64,000 bases of DNA from Ilyomonas limi. GTDB taxonomy: Bacteria; Bacteroidota; Bacteroidia; Chitinophagales; Chitinophagaceae. Numbering within the stretch: the first letter of the stretch is position 1; every line of letters starts with the position of its first letter. The stretch covers positions 62,001 to 126,000 of the forward strand of contig NZ_SZQL01000016.1 of the NCBI RefSeq assembly GCF_005233845.1, in the 5' to 3' direction. The position numbers and the translations under genes were made by a program. The notes below the pieces were generated by a model. It ran no database searches and had not been told where the DNA came from. It saw only the letters and a list, made by a program, of their open reading frames with translations. Below, piece after piece: positions 45,135 through 53,710 of the stretch.

Positions 45135-46973
45135 TTATAAACTGCTATACACCACTGCGCCGCAAGGCTGTAATTGGATAATTTCTCCACCTTTTACATC
45201 CGCTTGCAATGATTGTGGTGCTTCATCTACCATCCACTGTTGTTCTTTAGAATCGAGCGTTTTATGCCAGTGCTCTTTGTAAGATGGCAAAGTATAAGCA
45301 ATTGCTTTATCAGAAAAATTAAAACAACAAACCAAAAATTTCTTGCCAGCATCATCCTGGCGGATTACGATTAATCCATCCTGGTTGATATTGTATGCCT
45401 GTAAATTATTCTTATTAAAGTTCTTCAGCATTTCGTTGGTGCGGCGCAGTTGTATTAAAGTCGTTATCCAATCCAGCATTATTTTATACTTACCTTCTTT
45501 GCGCTTATGCCATTGCAGTTTGCAGCGGTTAAACGTATCTTCATCATACGGATCGGGAAAGTCTTCGCCTTCCCTCAGCCCATAATTGGCAAATTCCTTG
45601 CGGCGTCCTTCCTGCACAGCTTTAATGTTGCTTGTATCGTGATGACTGATGAAAAAAAAGAACGGTGTGTCTTCGCCATATTCTTCGCCCATAAATAACA
45701 TGGGTATATATGGCGAAAGCAAGAGCGCCGCAGCCGCCAATTTTTGTTTTTCAAAACTAATCAGCACACTCAGCCGCTCGCCGCCAATGCGGTTGCCTGC
45801 CTGGTCGTGGTTGAGGTTAAAAGCTACAAAGCGGTTACCCGGCACACCTGCTGAAGAAGTACCATGCCGTCGCTTGCGAAATTGTACCCATTCGCCGCTG
45901 TGCACAAACCCTTCTTTGTAAGCTTTTGCCAACTGTTCCATCCGGTAAAAATCAACGTAGCGGTCTTTGCCCTCTTTATCAAGAAATATATATAAAATAT
46001 GGTGAAAATCATCGAGCCATTGCGCATCAAACCCCCAGCCACCCTCTCCGGTATTTTTAACAACACGCGGACTATTAAGGTCGCACTCGGCAACAAGGTA
46101 TAAACGGCGCCCAGATTGCTGCTCTGCCTGTGCTACTTTTTGTTGCATCAATTGCCAGATATTTATAGCGCCTTTATCATACATCTCGTGTATTGCATCC
46201 AGCCGCAAACCGTCTATATGATAGTTTTTAAACCAATATACCGGGTTATCACTGATGTATTCGCGCACCCCGTCGCTCCATTCATCATCAAAGTTTAGCG
46301 CATCGCCCCAGGGCGTACAATATTTATCGGTAAAATAAGGCGCGTACTCCGGCAAAAAATTGCCTTCGGGGCCCAAATGGTTATATACTATATCCAGGAA
46401 CACGGCAATGCCTTTTTGATGGCAGGCATCTACCAGTTTTTTTAAGCCCTTTGGCCCGCCATACGAGTGATGCACTGCATACAAATATGTGGCATCATAG
46501 CCCCAATTGCGGTTGCCCGAAAATTGATTGACAGGCATTAACTCAATAGCATTTATGCCGGTTTCCGCCAGATCATTCAGATAAGGAATAATGGCTTCAA
46601 AAGTACCTTCAGGTGTGAAAGTGCCTACATGTAATTCGTAAAAGATAAAGTCTTCAAAAGGCAAACCATGCCAGTTTTCATCGTGCCATTGGTAAGCTTC
46701 GTGATCTATTACAGCAGATGCGCCAAACACATCTTCGGGCTGATAACTGGAGGCCGGATCGGGATAATCTTGTTTACCATCAGGCTTAAAAAAATAGTGA
46801 CTACCTGGCTGTACATTATCTGCCGTTACACTAAAATACCCATCATTATCCTTTTGCATTTGCAGTTTTTGTTCTTTGGGATGTACTACATGCAACTGCA
46901 TTGTTTCTTTTTCGGGTGCCCACACGGTAAAGCGTGTTGTATTGTTTTGAAGGTATTGTGCTCCGATATTCAT
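45135..46973 (-). CDS. treZ: Malto-oligosyltrehalose trehalohydrolase TreZ
   Basis: A 612-residue GH13 enzyme that releases trehalose from the end of maltooligosyltrehalose. The start MNIGAQYLQNNTTRFTVWAPEKETMQLHV is an N-terminal CBM48-like domain; then FYELHVGTFTPEGTFEAIIPYLNDLAETGINAIELMPVNQF (family signature), DIVYNHLGPEGNFL, nucleophile region IDGLRLDAIHEM, acid region LVAECDLNS, and LFMGEEYGEDTPFFFFISHHD, a block typical of TreZ. TreY, which makes the substrate, is not in this window. The frame runs 8 codons further upstream, but MNIG is the better start. Confidence 0.93.
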   Translation of the reverse strand: MNIGAQYLQNNTTRFTVWAPEKETMQLHVVHPKEQKLQMQKDNDGYFSVTADNVQPGSHYFFKPDGKQDYPDPASSYQPEDVFGASAVIDHEAYQWHDENWHGLPFEDFIFYELHVGTFTPEGTFEAIIPYLNDLAETGINAIELMPVNQFSGNRNWGYDATYLYAVHHSYGGPKGLKKLVDACHQKGIAVFLDIVYNHLGPEGNFLPEYAPYFTDKYCTPWGDALNFDDEWSDGVREYISDNPVYWFKNYHIDGLRLDAIHEMYDKGAINIWQLMQQKVAQAEQQSGRRLYLVAECDLNSPRVVKNTGEGGWGFDAQWLDDFHHILYIFLDKEGKDRYVDFYRMEQLAKAYKEGFVHSGEWVQFRKRRHGTSSAGVPGNRFVAFNLNHDQAGNRIGGERLSVLISFEKQKLAAAALLLSPYIPMLFMGEEYGEDTPFFFFISHHDTSNIKAVQEGRRKEFANYGLREGEDFPDPYDEDTFNRCKLQWHKRKEGKYKIMLDWITTLIQLRRTNEMLKNFNKNNLQAYNINQDGLIVIRQDDAGKKFLVCCFNFSDKAIAYTLPSYKEHWHKTLDSKEQQWMVDEAPQSLQADVKGGEIIQLQPCGAVVYSSL

Positions 46974-47166
46974 AATGGCCGGAAAAGTTTTATACATGAA
47001 AACACGTAAGAAGCAAGGTATATGCCATTAGTGAAACATTGGGCAAACAAAGCCCTCGGATTTAACAGTAGGAAAAAGGAGTAAAATTTAATATTAAATA
47101 AACAAAATATGAGGTTAGTAAGGTAAGCGTCAAGAGACAAGGTTGGAACATAAGCTGTAATAATGT

Positions 47167-47538
47167 TTATAAAGACAGCTCTGCGGAAGGATCCCAAAAG
47201 TATTTATCAAAGTCCTGAATAATGTCATCTTTAATAACGAGTCCTTCCTTTTCCAATGCCTCCTGCATGGAAGATGGCGGGTTGAAATGTGCTTTGCCGC
47301 TCAACATGCCCAGCCTGTTCACCACGCGATGTGCCGGCACAGGCGGCTGTACATAATGAACGGCATTTAAAGCCCAGCCTACCATGCGGGCACTCATTTT
47401 GGTGCCGAGATATTTGGCAATAGCACCAAATGTTGTTACCCTGCCGGGCGGTACTTGCCGCACTACATCCCACACGTCCTCAAAAAAAGACTGGTGCTTA
47501 GGAGCAGGTACATCTTGCTTGGTGGCAGCATTTTTCAT
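47167..47538 (-). CDS. Alkyltransferase-like protein (MGMT family, no active-site Cys)
   Basis: A 123-residue protein of the O6-alkylguanine-DNA alkyltransferase fold. The DNA-binding helix region VWDVVRQVPPGRVTTFGAIAKYLG and MVGWALNAV are conserved, but the active-site PCHR motif reads PVPAHRVVN, with Ala at position 69 in place of Cys, and the protein has no cysteine. Such proteins (ATLs, YbaZ-like) bind alkylated guanine without repairing it and direct it to nucleotide excision repair. uvrA is elsewhere in this window. It stands alone; expression control is not visible. Confidence 0.88.
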   Translation of the reverse strand: MKNAATKQDVPAPKHQSFFEDVWDVVRQVPPGRVTTFGAIAKYLGTKMSARMVGWALNAVHYVQPPVPAHRVVNRLGMLSGKAHFNPPSSMQEALEKEGLVIKDDIIQDFDKYFWDPSAELSL

Positions 47539-47831
47539 TGTTTTAGTAATTTATTTCACCGCAGCGGCAAAGTAGCAGCGTTTGCGCAGAGTGAATTTCT
47601 GGTCTTGTTTTCAACAGTATATAAAACATATTTTCATTACAGAAACATAGAAGAATGGAACCACTAAGGTTCAAGAGTATAAGTTACACAGGGTATACTT
47701 TAGTAAATCTTAGTGAAATACTGAGTTCTTCGTGCCCCTGTCTTGCCGGGAGCCGGTACCAGTAAGGCAGGGCAGGTTTGTGTTTCAAATAATTATTTTT
47801 GTTCCGTTTCTACATATCCGCATGCCTCCAT

Positions 47832-48044
47832 TTACTCTTCTTTTCCGCGGGGAGGCGCTTCCCTGTTTTTTCGTTCTTCCAGCAGCCGGCTACGACGCGG
47901 CTCAGGCACCATCTTATAATCATATGGACAATTGCGGCAGCCATTACCACAGCAATAACCACGCTGCAACAGGTATTCTTCGGTAAATATTACCAGTCCT
48001 GAATTGTCGCTATAATATTCATCATCATCCGGCAATTGCTTCAC
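47832..48044 (-). CDS. DUF5522 small cysteine-rich protein
   Basis: A 70-residue protein starting from GTG. The core GLVIFTEEYLLQRGYCCGNGCRNCPYDY (residues 17-43) with the CCGxxCxxCP cysteine cluster is the hallmark of DUF5522, also found in oxidoreductase-like mitochondrial proteins; it probably binds metal. The tail is Arg/Glu-rich. Its start overlaps the end of trmB by 20 bases, so the two are translationally coupled, a pairing that hints at a role near tRNA modification. Function is unknown. Confidence 0.8.
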   Translation of the reverse strand: MKQLPDDDEYYSDNSGLVIFTEEYLLQRGYCCGNGCRNCPYDYKMVPEPRRSRLLEERKNREAPPRGKEE

Positions 48045-48729
48045 GTTCCAATAGTTTTAATTGTTCATCTTTTTCTAAAGGCAGCGGCTGGCTGATGGCA
48101 AACTGCAAATAATGGATGGTGTTGCTTTTTGCAATGTCCATTTTTTCGTAATGCGTTTGTATGCGTAACTCTGGTGCTATATTTTCATTGGCATATACAT
48201 TATCATTATCTACGAGCAGCTCCAGGTTGTACAATTGAATCACCTGTTTGGTAAAGGTATATAAATGGGGGCTATCAGTTTTTAAATGCACCACGCCAGT
48301 GGCTTTTAAAATGTGTTGGTAGATGCGCAAAAACCGCGGATGTGTCAACCGTTTTTTTTGTTTGGACGCACGCAACTGTGGGTCAGGAAACGTAATCCAG
48401 ATTTCGTTTACTTCGCCACCCAAAAAATAATCGCCCAACTGCTCTATACTCGTGCGTAAAAAGGCGGCATTGTTTAAACCTTCATCCAGGGCCGTTTTTG
48501 CACCGCGCCATATACGGTTGCCTTTTATATCTACACCAATATAATTTATATCGTTGTGCAACCGCGCAAGCCCCACCGTATATTCGCCCTTACCGCAAGC
48601 CAGTTCTAAAATTATTGGGTGATGATTATGAAAGAACGTGTGCCATTTGCCCGCTATATCCTGCGGGTATTCCAGTACATTGGCAAACTCTTTTATATCT
48701 GCAAAACGCTGTAATTTTTTTTGTGCCAT
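48025..48729 (-). CDS. trmB: tRNA (guanine46-N7)-methyltransferase TrmB
   Basis: A 234-residue SAM-dependent enzyme that makes m7G46 in tRNA. Motifs: ILELACGKGEYTVGLA (SAM site), NYIGVDIKGNRIWRGAKTALDEGLNNAAFLRTSIEQL, EIWITFPDPQLRASKQKKRLTHPRFLRIYQHIL (the conserved FPDP … KxRHxKRR-like block) and GVVHLKTDSPHLYTFT. This is the Bacteroidota form. It is the promoter-proximal gene of a two-gene unit with the DUF5522 gene; an IS481 element lies 95 bases upstream of its start. Confidence 0.92.
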   Translation of the reverse strand: MAQKKLQRFADIKEFANVLEYPQDIAGKWHTFFHNHHPIILELACGKGEYTVGLARLHNDINYIGVDIKGNRIWRGAKTALDEGLNNAAFLRTSIEQLGDYFLGGEVNEIWITFPDPQLRASKQKKRLTHPRFLRIYQHILKATGVVHLKTDSPHLYTFTKQVIQLYNLELLVDNDNVYANENIAPELRIQTHYEKMDIAKSNTIHYLQFAISQPLPLEKDEQLKLLEREAIAG

Positions 48730-48858
48730 ACTGGTGGCGAAAATACTAAATGTAGGATGAGTTGTGAGTTATCAATTGTGAATGGAGAAAAGTGAGACGT
48801 AAGAATAAAGATGTACCTTAAATTGTGATATTTCAACAGATGTGAGACAATCCAGGTT

Positions 48859-49824
48859 TCATTTTCTATAATACCACCTGCTATTTCTTGGGATGATCTC
48901 CACTTCCTTTTCCCAGTATTTTGCGGTTACTTTCGGTTGGATCGGAATAAGTTGTTCCAGTTCCAAGTATCTTTCGTAAGGCGTCTTTCCATTTAAAGAG
49001 GCATGTGGTCGTTTATGGTTATAAAAATGTTGCCACTCCAGGAGCCTTGGTGCTAATTCCAGATTTCTCTCCTTGTATGGAATAGTTGAATAGAATTCAG
49101 CTTTGTCAGACAGTTGCGATCGTTCTACTTTACCATTTAAATGCGGGCTTCTCGGTTTTATAGGTCTGAACTTAATGAAGTGCTCTGCCAGCTCATACTG
49201 AAACAAGTCATTAAAGAATTCTGTTCCCCAGTCAGTTTGCACCCGTTGAACAGGGAATTGAAATACATCCAGCACATAGCCCAGGAAATCAACAGTTGAC
49301 TCAGCCTTTTTATTTGGATACAACTTTAGTGCTCTCAGCCGTGTACAGTCATCTACGGCTGTAAACTGGTAGCATTTAGCTCCAACTTTTGTAACATCCA
49401 ATTGCACCCGATCTCCAGGAACAGGTCTGCTATAGCGGGTATAATCACTGTGTTTACGATATTTTTTAATAGCAGGTGTATGATGCTTTTTAAGCACTCG
49501 CCAGATCGTTGCTGATGAGAGATCAATATGATGCACTCTGAGCAGATGAATATGAATTCGCTGAGGACCGAAGTTGTACGTTGAACGAATGGATTGAATC
49601 AACTGTTCCAAGTCGTCATTGATCTTCTGCTTTGCCAGTTTCTTGGGGCGTTTGGAACGTCCTTTTAAACAATCTTTCCCTTCAGTATTACAGCGTTTAA
49701 TCCACCGGTAAAGCGTAGATCTGGGAATGCCACATTTTCTGGCTGCTTTGCTAACAGAGCCTAACTCCTCAAAGCACTTGACCCATGTTTCCCTGGCTTT
49801 TATTTGCCGTTTTCCATCATTCAT
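48859..49824 (-). CDS. IS481-family transposase
   Basis: A 321-residue transposase in one open frame. Residues about 5-60 are a helix-turn-helix (ARETWVKCFEELGSVSKAARKCGIPRSTLYRWIKRC), followed by the HTH_32-like linker, and a retroviral-type integrase core from about 125. The catalytic DDE residues are in RVQLDVTKVGAKC, VQTDWGTEFFND and LNGKVERSQL; the C-terminal block WQHFYNHKRPHASLNGKTPYERY is typical of IS481. All key residues are intact, so it may be active. It interrupts the space between trmB and the 140-residue coiled-coil gene. Confidence 0.9.
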   Translation of the reverse strand: MNDGKRQIKARETWVKCFEELGSVSKAARKCGIPRSTLYRWIKRCNTEGKDCLKGRSKRPKKLAKQKINDDLEQLIQSIRSTYNFGPQRIHIHLLRVHHIDLSSATIWRVLKKHHTPAIKKYRKHSDYTRYSRPVPGDRVQLDVTKVGAKCYQFTAVDDCTRLRALKLYPNKKAESTVDFLGYVLDVFQFPVQRVQTDWGTEFFNDLFQYELAEHFIKFRPIKPRSPHLNGKVERSQLSDKAEFYSTIPYKERNLELAPRLLEWQHFYNHKRPHASLNGKTPYERYLELEQLIPIQPKVTAKYWEKEVEIIPRNSRWYYRK

Positions 49825-49878
49825 TACAGAGCAAGAGGAGTTAAGAGTAATGAAATAGAATAATGCTGCCGCAGGCTT

Positions 49879-49959
49879 GCTCGTTTTGAGTATATGTCTT
49901 TTGCAGCTGTAGGAATACTATTGAGCCTTTATCAGAAAAGACACATACTCAAAACGAGC
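49879..49959. repeat. 24-bp inverted repeat upstream of the transposase gene
   Basis: Left arm 49879-49902 and right arm 49936-49959 are reverse complements with one mismatch (starting GCTCGTTTTGAGTAT). The spacer is 33 bases. It lies inside the IS, 55 bases before the transposase ATG. Confidence 0.8.
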
Positions 49960-50056
49960 GTTGAATCATTTCCTTGATAATCCAAACTAAATTACAAAAT
50001 GTAGCGAATGTCTTGAAACTTCACAAATAATGCTCTTTTTCGTACATCAAACCACC

Positions 50057-50479
50057 TCAAAACAACAATGGCTCATGTGTTTCGTCATCCAGCCTTTGCA
50101 GTACCAGTTGCGATTCGTTGGGGTTTTCGGCATTGAATTTCAGCCATACATAATAGTCGGTAGTTTCTTTGTCGTTTTTTTCATTAACATGGGTAAACTT
50201 TATTTTGATATTTTGCACGGGCGCCAGTTTGGCTATTACATCCTGCCGGCTTAGCTTAAAGACTTCGTTTTGAATGCGGTACGTTTTTTCGCTCAGTGTC
50301 ATTTCGTTATACAAATCTTCGGCTTCTTCAAAATCGGTAATATCAATTGGCTGCCGTTCGGCTAATGCTAAAATAATATCATTGTGCTTTTTGGAAGCAT
50401 CTAAATACGTGTCGTATGCTTTTTGTTTTTCTTGAAGGGTATCTACTAACTTTTGCAGTTCAGCTTGTAAATCGGCCAT
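50057..50479 (-). CDS. Conserved-looking coiled-coil protein of unknown function
   Basis: A 140-residue protein not recognised as a named family. Residues 1-45 form a coiled coil (ADLQAELQKLVDTLQEKQKAYDTYLDASKKHND); the second half is beta-rich (IKIKFTHVNEKNDKETTDYYVWLKFNAENP). No signal peptide, cysteine or membrane segment. The start MADLQAEL at 50479 is chosen because the upstream 15 residues (to 50524) are not protein-like. It is next to the IS481 element but complete. Confidence 0.65.
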   Translation of the reverse strand: MADLQAELQKLVDTLQEKQKAYDTYLDASKKHNDIILALAERQPIDITDFEEAEDLYNEMTLSEKTYRIQNEVFKLSRQDVIAKLAPVQNIKIKFTHVNEKNDKETTDYYVWLKFNAENPNESQLVLQRLDDETHEPLLF

Positions 50480-50971
50480 TGTATGGAAAGTTTTATTGGA
50501 TGGATGCAACAAGTATGCCTGCAAAGAATTAACTTATAAGTAAAAGAAGGACAAAGTAATACAGGATTAAAGTACGATGTTGTACAGCTAAGTGCCACCA
50601 GAGGCATACTGTTTATAGCAGATAAGTATGGAACCCTGCAGGCGCTTCCTTAGGAGACTCCGACGGAGTGTCGGGACAAATCAATTGTGTATCCTTCTAA
50701 AAACGGTACATTTCCGCAGGAACCGATTTCTCATTCATTGATATTCTGCTATTAACGTATTGCTCCTGCTGAATTTAATTTATCCGGCCTGAATAATATG
50801 GAATCAAAGCCCTTAATTATAGTTGGTGTGCGTGCAATATTTATTACTTTTTGTTCATTTTTATCGTTGCATTTTCTTTACAAATACATTTGTTTAGCCC
50901 ACACTCCAATGTTCATCCTTACCTTTGCGGCGCGATTTTTTATATACATCTATTTCATACAACAATAAACT
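50480..50971. other. Divergent intergenic region with a short palindrome
   Basis: About 490 bases. It contains the palindrome ACTCCGACGGAGT (50656-50668), part of a GC-rich patch at 50635-50680, and the TACCTTTG box of mqo at 50920-50927. Confidence 0.5.
50920..50927 (+). promoter_or_regulatory. Putative -7 box (TACCTTTG) of mqo
   Basis: TACCTTTG, 44 bases upstream of the mqo ATG, matches the Bacteroidota -7 consensus; a TTTG occurs 27 bases upstream, wider than the usual 19-21 spacing. Confidence 0.5.
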
Positions 50972-52453
50972 ATGTTTGAAAGAATTGCTACAGTAGATGT
51001 AGTGCTTGTTGGTGCCGGTATCATGAGTGCTACGCTGGGCATGCTGCTAAAGGAGTTACAACCCGATATGTCAATCTCCATTTTTGAACGGCTTGATATA
51101 GCGGCTGCCGAAAGTTCGGATGCCTGGAATAATGCCGGAACCGGTCACTCGGCTTTTTGCGAGCTAAACTACACCCCACAACGCCCGGATGGTACTATAG
51201 ATACGAAAAAGGCAGTAAAAATTGCCGAATCGTTTGAAATATCCAAAGAGTTTTGGGCATATATGATAGAAAAGCAACTGATAGATGTGCCGGAATCCTT
51301 TATAAAAAAAGTGCCGCACATGAGCTTTGTGCAGAATGGCGATGTGGAATTTTTGAGAAAAAGATACGTAGCCCTCACTTCCTGCCATCTTTTTAAAGGC
51401 ATGCAATATGCCGAAGACTACAATACGCTGCAGCAATGGATGCCGCTGATGATGAAAGGCAGGGATCCGAACCAGGAAATGGCTGCTACACGCATGGACC
51501 TGGGTACCGATGTAAACTTTGGCGCGCTTACCCGCTGCATGTTCGACCATTTGAAAACAACAGAAGGCGTTTCACTCCATTTCAATCACCAGGTACGTAC
51601 GCTGAAGCAGGATAAAAAAGGCAGGTGGCGGCTTAGGGTAAAGGATAATACCAACGAAAAAACCAGAACAGTGGCTGCAAGATTTGTTTTTTTGGGTGCC
51701 GGTGGCGGTGCATTACCGCTGTTATTAAAATCGCGCATACCAGAAGGCAAGGGCTTTGGAGGCTTTCCTGTAAGTGGTCAGTGGCTGCGTTGCGTAAACG
51801 AAGCAGTAATAGCCCAGCACAATGCAAAAGTATATGGACAAGCACCTGTGGGCTCGCCGCCCATGAGCGTGCCGCATTTGGATACGCGCTTTATTAAAGG
51901 GAAAAAAGAGTTGCTGTTTGGCCCGTATGCAGGCTTTACCACCAAATTTTTAAAACAAGGCTCGTGGCTCGATTTGATACTCTCGCTGCGCATCAAAAAT
52001 ATTTTTCCCATGATGGCGGCAGGCTGGCACAATATACCACTAACCAAATACCTGATACAACAGGTACGTCAATCGCCCGAAGACCGGCTGGAAGCACTGA
52101 AGCAATTTGTACCTACAGCTAAGCTGGAAGACTGGAAGCTGGAAGTAGCCGGACAACGTGTGCAGGTAATAAAAAAAGACGAAGAAGAAGGCGGCATACT
52201 GGAGTTTGGAACCGAAGTAGTGAGCGCGGCAGATGGCTCGCTGGCGGCTTTGCTGGGTGCCTCGCCAGGTGCTTCTACGGCAGTATCTATTATGATTACC
52301 GTATTAAACCGCTGCTTTAAAGAAGAAATGCAAACGCCGGAATGGCAGCAAAAACTAAAACAAATGATCCCTTCTTACGGCGAGCCGCTGGGCAGCGATG
52401 CTAAGCTGTGTGCGGAAGTGCGGGCTTATACGAGCAGGGTGTTGAAATTGTGA
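50972..52453 (+). CDS. mqo: Malate:quinone oxidoreductase
   Basis: A 493-residue FAD-dependent membrane-associated enzyme that oxidises malate to oxaloacetate with quinone as acceptor, replacing NAD-malate dehydrogenase in the TCA cycle. The FAD motif is VDVVLVGAGIMSATLGMLLKEL (residues 8-29); further Mqo signatures are WNNAGTGHSAFCELNYTPQ (about 52-70), FVFLGAGGGALPLLLKSRIPEGKGFGGFPVSGQWL (about 238-272), LLFGPYAGFTTKFLKQGS and LGASPGASTAVSIM near the C-terminus. Length matches the family. Together with maeB it gives two routes for malate. It has its own promoter box. Confidence 0.95.
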   Translation: MFERIATVDVVLVGAGIMSATLGMLLKELQPDMSISIFERLDIAAAESSDAWNNAGTGHSAFCELNYTPQRPDGTIDTKKAVKIAESFEISKEFWAYMIEKQLIDVPESFIKKVPHMSFVQNGDVEFLRKRYVALTSCHLFKGMQYAEDYNTLQQWMPLMMKGRDPNQEMAATRMDLGTDVNFGALTRCMFDHLKTTEGVSLHFNHQVRTLKQDKKGRWRLRVKDNTNEKTRTVAARFVFLGAGGGALPLLLKSRIPEGKGFGGFPVSGQWLRCVNEAVIAQHNAKVYGQAPVGSPPMSVPHLDTRFIKGKKELLFGPYAGFTTKFLKQGSWLDLILSLRIKNIFPMMAAGWHNIPLTKYLIQQVRQSPEDRLEALKQFVPTAKLEDWKLEVAGQRVQVIKKDEEEGGILEFGTEVVSAADGSLAALLGASPGASTAVSIMITVLNRCFKEEMQTPEWQQKLKQMIPSYGEPLGSDAKLCAEVRAYTSRVLKL

Positions 52454-52478
52454 TCAAATGCAATTGGTTCTTTATATA

Positions 52479-52528
52479 CGTGGGACAGCATTAGGAGTTT
52501 TCTACATACTGTTCCACGTAGTTGTTTT
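52479..52528 (+). terminator. Possible terminator of mqo
   Basis: A 10-bp stem with one mismatch (CGTGGGACAG at 52479-52488 and CTGTTCCACG at 52509-52518) and a 20-base loop, followed by TAGTTGTTTTAT. The T tract is weak. Confidence 0.4.
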
Positions 52529-52656
52529 ATAGGGTTAAACTTTTTATACGCACCGTAAGTGTAAGTGATATGTTTGCAGCAAACTGCTATCCACATGGTG
52601 AACTATTTTGTAAACCTATTTTATCGAATGTTTTATCTTAATGATGGCTTGATATT

Positions 52657-52709
52657 TATATTCGGCAAAGTGATGTTGCAAGCCCTGTTGTGCAAATCGG
52701 CCTAACGTT
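52657..52709. repeat. Cassette-like junction, copy 1
   Basis: TATATTCGGCAAA (52657-52669), 34 bases, then AACGTT (52704-52709), ahead of the DinB gene. The same 13-mer followed by 37 bases and GACGTT occurs at 53711-53766. Includes the palindrome-like GCCTAACGTTGGAT. Confidence 0.45.
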
Positions 52710-52811
52710 GGATGAGTTTGCGTAAGGTCGCAGCTATGAATTGTATATATTTGAGAGTTAATAGCCAAGGCAACGAACGGCATACAACAGACAGAAGCGA
52801 CATATAAAAAA

Positions 52812-53255
52812 ATGAAATCATTTTTTAAAGAACTATTTGAGTACAGTCACTATTTCAATCAAAAATTGTGGGACACTTTTACTGATAATGCCGATAAAAC
52901 ATCGGACATGTCAATAAAGTTGTATAGCCATATTCTTAATGCTCACCGGGTTTGGAACAACAGAATTGAACCTAAGCAAACACCTTTTGGGATTTGGGAA
53001 ATTCATCTTATTCAAGACTGCAAAGACATTGATAAAGTGAACCATGAGCATTCGTTGCTGATACTTGATAAGTTTGACCTGAACGACACAATTAACTATA
53101 CAACCACTAATGGACAAGATTTCCGTAACAGTGTTCGGGATATATTATTTCAAGTGGTTAATCATTCAACTTATCATAGGGGACAAATTGCAATTGAATT
53201 TAGACAAAGTGGACTTGAACCGCTTTTAACAGACTATATTTTTTACAAACGGTAA
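52812..53255 (+). CDS. DinB-superfamily protein
   Basis: A 147-residue four-helix-bundle protein of the DinB/YfiT type. The metal triad is H45 (ILNAHRVWNN), H118 and H122 (VVNHSTYHRGQI). Members include thiol S-transferases and damage-induced proteins; the bacillithiol-transferase role is possible in view of ypdA, but not shown. The gene is more AT-rich than its mqo neighbour, and it lies between two copies of a junction repeat, which suggests recent acquisition. The start ATG is clear. Confidence 0.85.
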   Translation: MKSFFKELFEYSHYFNQKLWDTFTDNADKTSDMSIKLYSHILNAHRVWNNRIEPKQTPFGIWEIHLIQDCKDIDKVNHEHSLLILDKFDLNDTINYTTTNGQDFRNSVRDILFQVVNHSTYHRGQIAIEFRQSGLEPLLTDYIFYKR

Positions 53256-53286
53256 TATTATAAGCCTCAATGACACCAACAAAAAT

Positions 53287-53661
53287 CTTGTGCCTGGCTT
53301 CTTAAAATGTTAGAAGACCAAAAATAGCAGGCGAGTTTATAAAGCTTTATCATTCTGATTTTGAGCAAACAGCATTTCCAGATGGAGTTACAAAAACGTA
53401 ACAGCAAGAACACCAAAAGATTTAAAAGATGCTTCTGAAAAAGGCAGTAAACTGTTAACCAAACAAGAATACGAAGCCAAAAATCTAATACCGGTTGGCG
53501 GTACTGTTGCATTGAAGTGTATTTGGCGTAGGATACTTGCTATTCTGTTAGGCAACATTTCTTAGGGTGAACAAAAGACAGCACATTTTGCACAAATTGT
53601 TGAATTTAAAGACGGTAAAATATACCGGCCAAGAAATTACAATTGTTTTGAACCGTTTTGA
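53287..53661 (+). pseudogene. Decayed SnoaL-like (NTF2-fold) gene
   Basis: Fragments in changing plus-strand frames line up as one SnoaL-like/nuclear transport factor 2 family protein: MLEDQK, then GEFIKLYHSDFEQTAFPDGVTK, then TARTPKDLKDASEKGSKLL, KQEYEAKNLIPVGGTVALK, and finally GEQKTAHFAQIVEFKDG with KIYRPRNYNCFEPF just before TGA. At least two frameshifts and an in-frame TAG (in NIS*GEQK) break it, so it cannot be made as one protein. It lies between DinB and the RibD-C gene. Confidence 0.75.
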
Positions 53662-53710
53662 TAAAAATGCCTATGCCGCTAACAGAAGTTTTTCAATAAC
53701 GCTTTTGTAC

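Larger units (their letters stand above)
48824..50025. mobile_element. IS481-family insertion sequence
   Basis: About 1.2 kb. The minus-strand transposase is flanked by imperfect inverted ends: TGTGATATTTCAACAGATG at the left (48824 on) and the reverse complement of bases up to 50025, TGTGAAGTTTCAAGACATT, at the right (14 of these 19 bases match). Both start TGTGA, as expected for IS481. AAT lies on both sides (48821-48823 and 50026-50028), a possible 3-bp target duplication. A 24-bp inverted repeat lies inside the element upstream of the transposase. Boundaries are by eye and could shift by a few bases. Confidence 0.7.
52454..52811. other. Intergenic region with hairpin and cassette-like junction
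   Basis: About 360 bases. Near its start is a hairpin, CGTGGGACAG/CTGTTCCACG. Bases 52657-52709 hold a junction sequence (TATATTCGGCAAA … AACGTT) that recurs at 53711-53766. Confidence 0.5.

Noticed and set aside
47384-47667. Short plus-strand ORFs opposite and beyond the alkyltransferase-like gene
   Set aside because: Antisense to a recognised gene and without family motifs.
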